DNA of 6,021 nucleotides. Source: Pseudomonadales bacterium (lineage in GTDB: Bacteria > Pseudomonadota > Gammaproteobacteria > Steroidobacterales > Steroidobacteraceae). Positions within the stretch are counted from its first letter, which is position 1, and every line of letters begins with the position of its first letter. A program made the position numbers and the translations under genes. The notes beneath the pieces were generated by a model. That model made no database searches and was not told the DNA's origin. It saw only the letters and a list, made by a program, of their open reading frames with translations. Shown here piece by piece: positions 5,691 to 6,021 of this stretch. The stretch lies in assembly GCA_020442965.1 (NCBI GenBank), contig JAGRJB010000489.1, positions 1 through 6,021 of the forward strand, read 5' to 3'.

Positions 5691-5900
5691 ACGTGGTACG
5701 CGAGGCTCGCCGTGAAGCTGGGCGGCAGGACATTCGTCAGTTCGATCGAACAAGGTGCGGCTACACCGCGTTTCGTTGCAACCGACCCATCACGCACAAC
5801 AGTCTCCGGAGAGATTTTCGCCGACTGCAAGCGAATCGCTGCAGAGCGCCGGCACGCAACGGATCGTGTCCTGGCGCTGACGAAGGAATTCCAGGCCTGA
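5691..5900 (+). pseudogene. Short-chain dehydrogenase/reductase, C-terminal remnant
   Basis: The frame after a TAG at 5688-5690 reads TWYARLAVKLGGRTF, then SSIEQGAATPRFVATDPSRTTVSGEIFADCKRIA and HATDRVLALTKEFQA. The segment EQGAATP-x-x-VAT followed by VSG-x-x-FADC is a signature of the C-terminal 50-60 residues of retinol-dehydrogenase-like SDR proteins. The Rossmann nucleotide-binding motif (TGxxxGxG) and the catalytic YxxxK are absent and were not found in any plus frame upstream within the window. A GTG at 5712 has a weak GAGG six bases ahead, so a 62-residue peptide could be made, but it could not be an active SDR. It lies head-to-head with the LysR remnant. Confidence 0.6.
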
Positions 5901-5927
5901 GTCACGATTGGCGCCAGCGCACTCCGA

Positions 5928-6021
5928 TCACTCCTCGGCGGCAATGGTGGGCAGGCCGCCGCCGGCGCCCGAGCGCTCGACGGCGGCCTGCGCGCTGTGC
6001 GCCGCCGACAGGCGCTTCATC
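5928..6021 (-). CDS. 3' end of an unidentified GC-rich gene (continues beyond window)
   Basis: About 30 codons at the end of a minus-strand frame are visible, reading KRLSAAHSAQAAVERSG, then AGGGLPTIAAEE and a TGA at 5930-5928. Almost every third position is G or C (the only clear exception is ATT for Ile), a strong coding signature in this genome that matches the receptor gene at the other end of the window. A Met codon at the very edge (6020-6018) is probably internal. I do not recognise the family from this tail. It converges with the SDR remnant, 27 bases from its stop. Confidence 0.5.
   Translation of the reverse strand, partial: MKRLSAAHSAQAAVERSGAGGGLPTIAAEE
5952..5990. repeat. Perfect 10-base inverted repeat with a nested palindrome
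   Basis: CAGGCCGCCG (5952-5961) and CGGCGGCCTG (5981-5990) are exact reverse complements separated by 19 bases, and the spacer contains the ten-base palindrome CGAGCGCTCG (5970-5979). A transcript of either strand could form a very stable hairpin. It lies in the Ala/Gly-rich tail of the minus-strand gene, 22 bases before its stop, so repetitive GC-rich codons may explain it. Confidence 0.5.

Noticed and set aside
5621..5944. Minus-strand frame of 107 codons across the SDR remnant
   Set aside because: The plus strand over the same bases shows clear SDR C-terminal motifs; this frame is its shadow and overlaps the LysR remnant in another phase.

Overview
The window is high-GC bacterial DNA. A TonB-dependent receptor, a three-PAS sensor kinase, a Gram-negative lipoprotein and strong G/C third-position bias in the edge genes all point to a proteobacterium with a large regulatory and uptake repertoire (a Steroidobacter-, Nevskia- or sphingomonad-like lifestyle). 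This placement is an inference from gene types and base composition; no phylogenetic marker is present.

Layout: positions 1-984 (+) hold the C-terminal half or less of a TonB-dependent outer-membrane receptor. It converges across a 92-base gap with a soluble PAS-PAS-PAS-HisKA-HATPase sensor histidine kinase on the minus strand (1077 to a GTG at 2981, with in-frame starts as far as 3179). Upstream of the kinase, in the same orientation, is a small uncharacterised cytosolic protein (3214-3483) with an excellent ribosome-binding site; the two may be co-transcribed. About 500 bases (3484-3993) then hold no convincing gene. A tiny three-helix membrane protein follows on the minus strand (3994-4239). 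It is divergent from a VOC/glyoxalase-fold protein on the plus strand (4550-4930), which has an in-frame upstream extension that reads as a signal peptide. Next is a small cysteine-containing lipoprotein (5087-5410, +).

From 5411 to 5900 the DNA looks like a gene graveyard. The C-terminal end of a LysR-type regulator (minus) lies head-to-head with the C-terminal end of a short-chain dehydrogenase (plus), and neither has its N-terminal part. The last 94 bases are the 3' end of a very GC-rich minus-strand gene that continues outside the window.

Functionally the window is a border between core-like, strongly GC-biased genes at both ends and a less GC-biased middle block of small, poorly characterised, independently transcribed genes and remnants. 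No complete pathway is encoded. I do not see a CRISPR array, tRNA, rRNA, insertion sequence or obvious phage genes. Nothing here amounts to a clearly new multi-gene system. The best leads are the small gene paired with the orphan kinase, the possibly secreted VOC protein, the perfect palindrome in the divergent spacer, and the LysR/SDR fragment junction.
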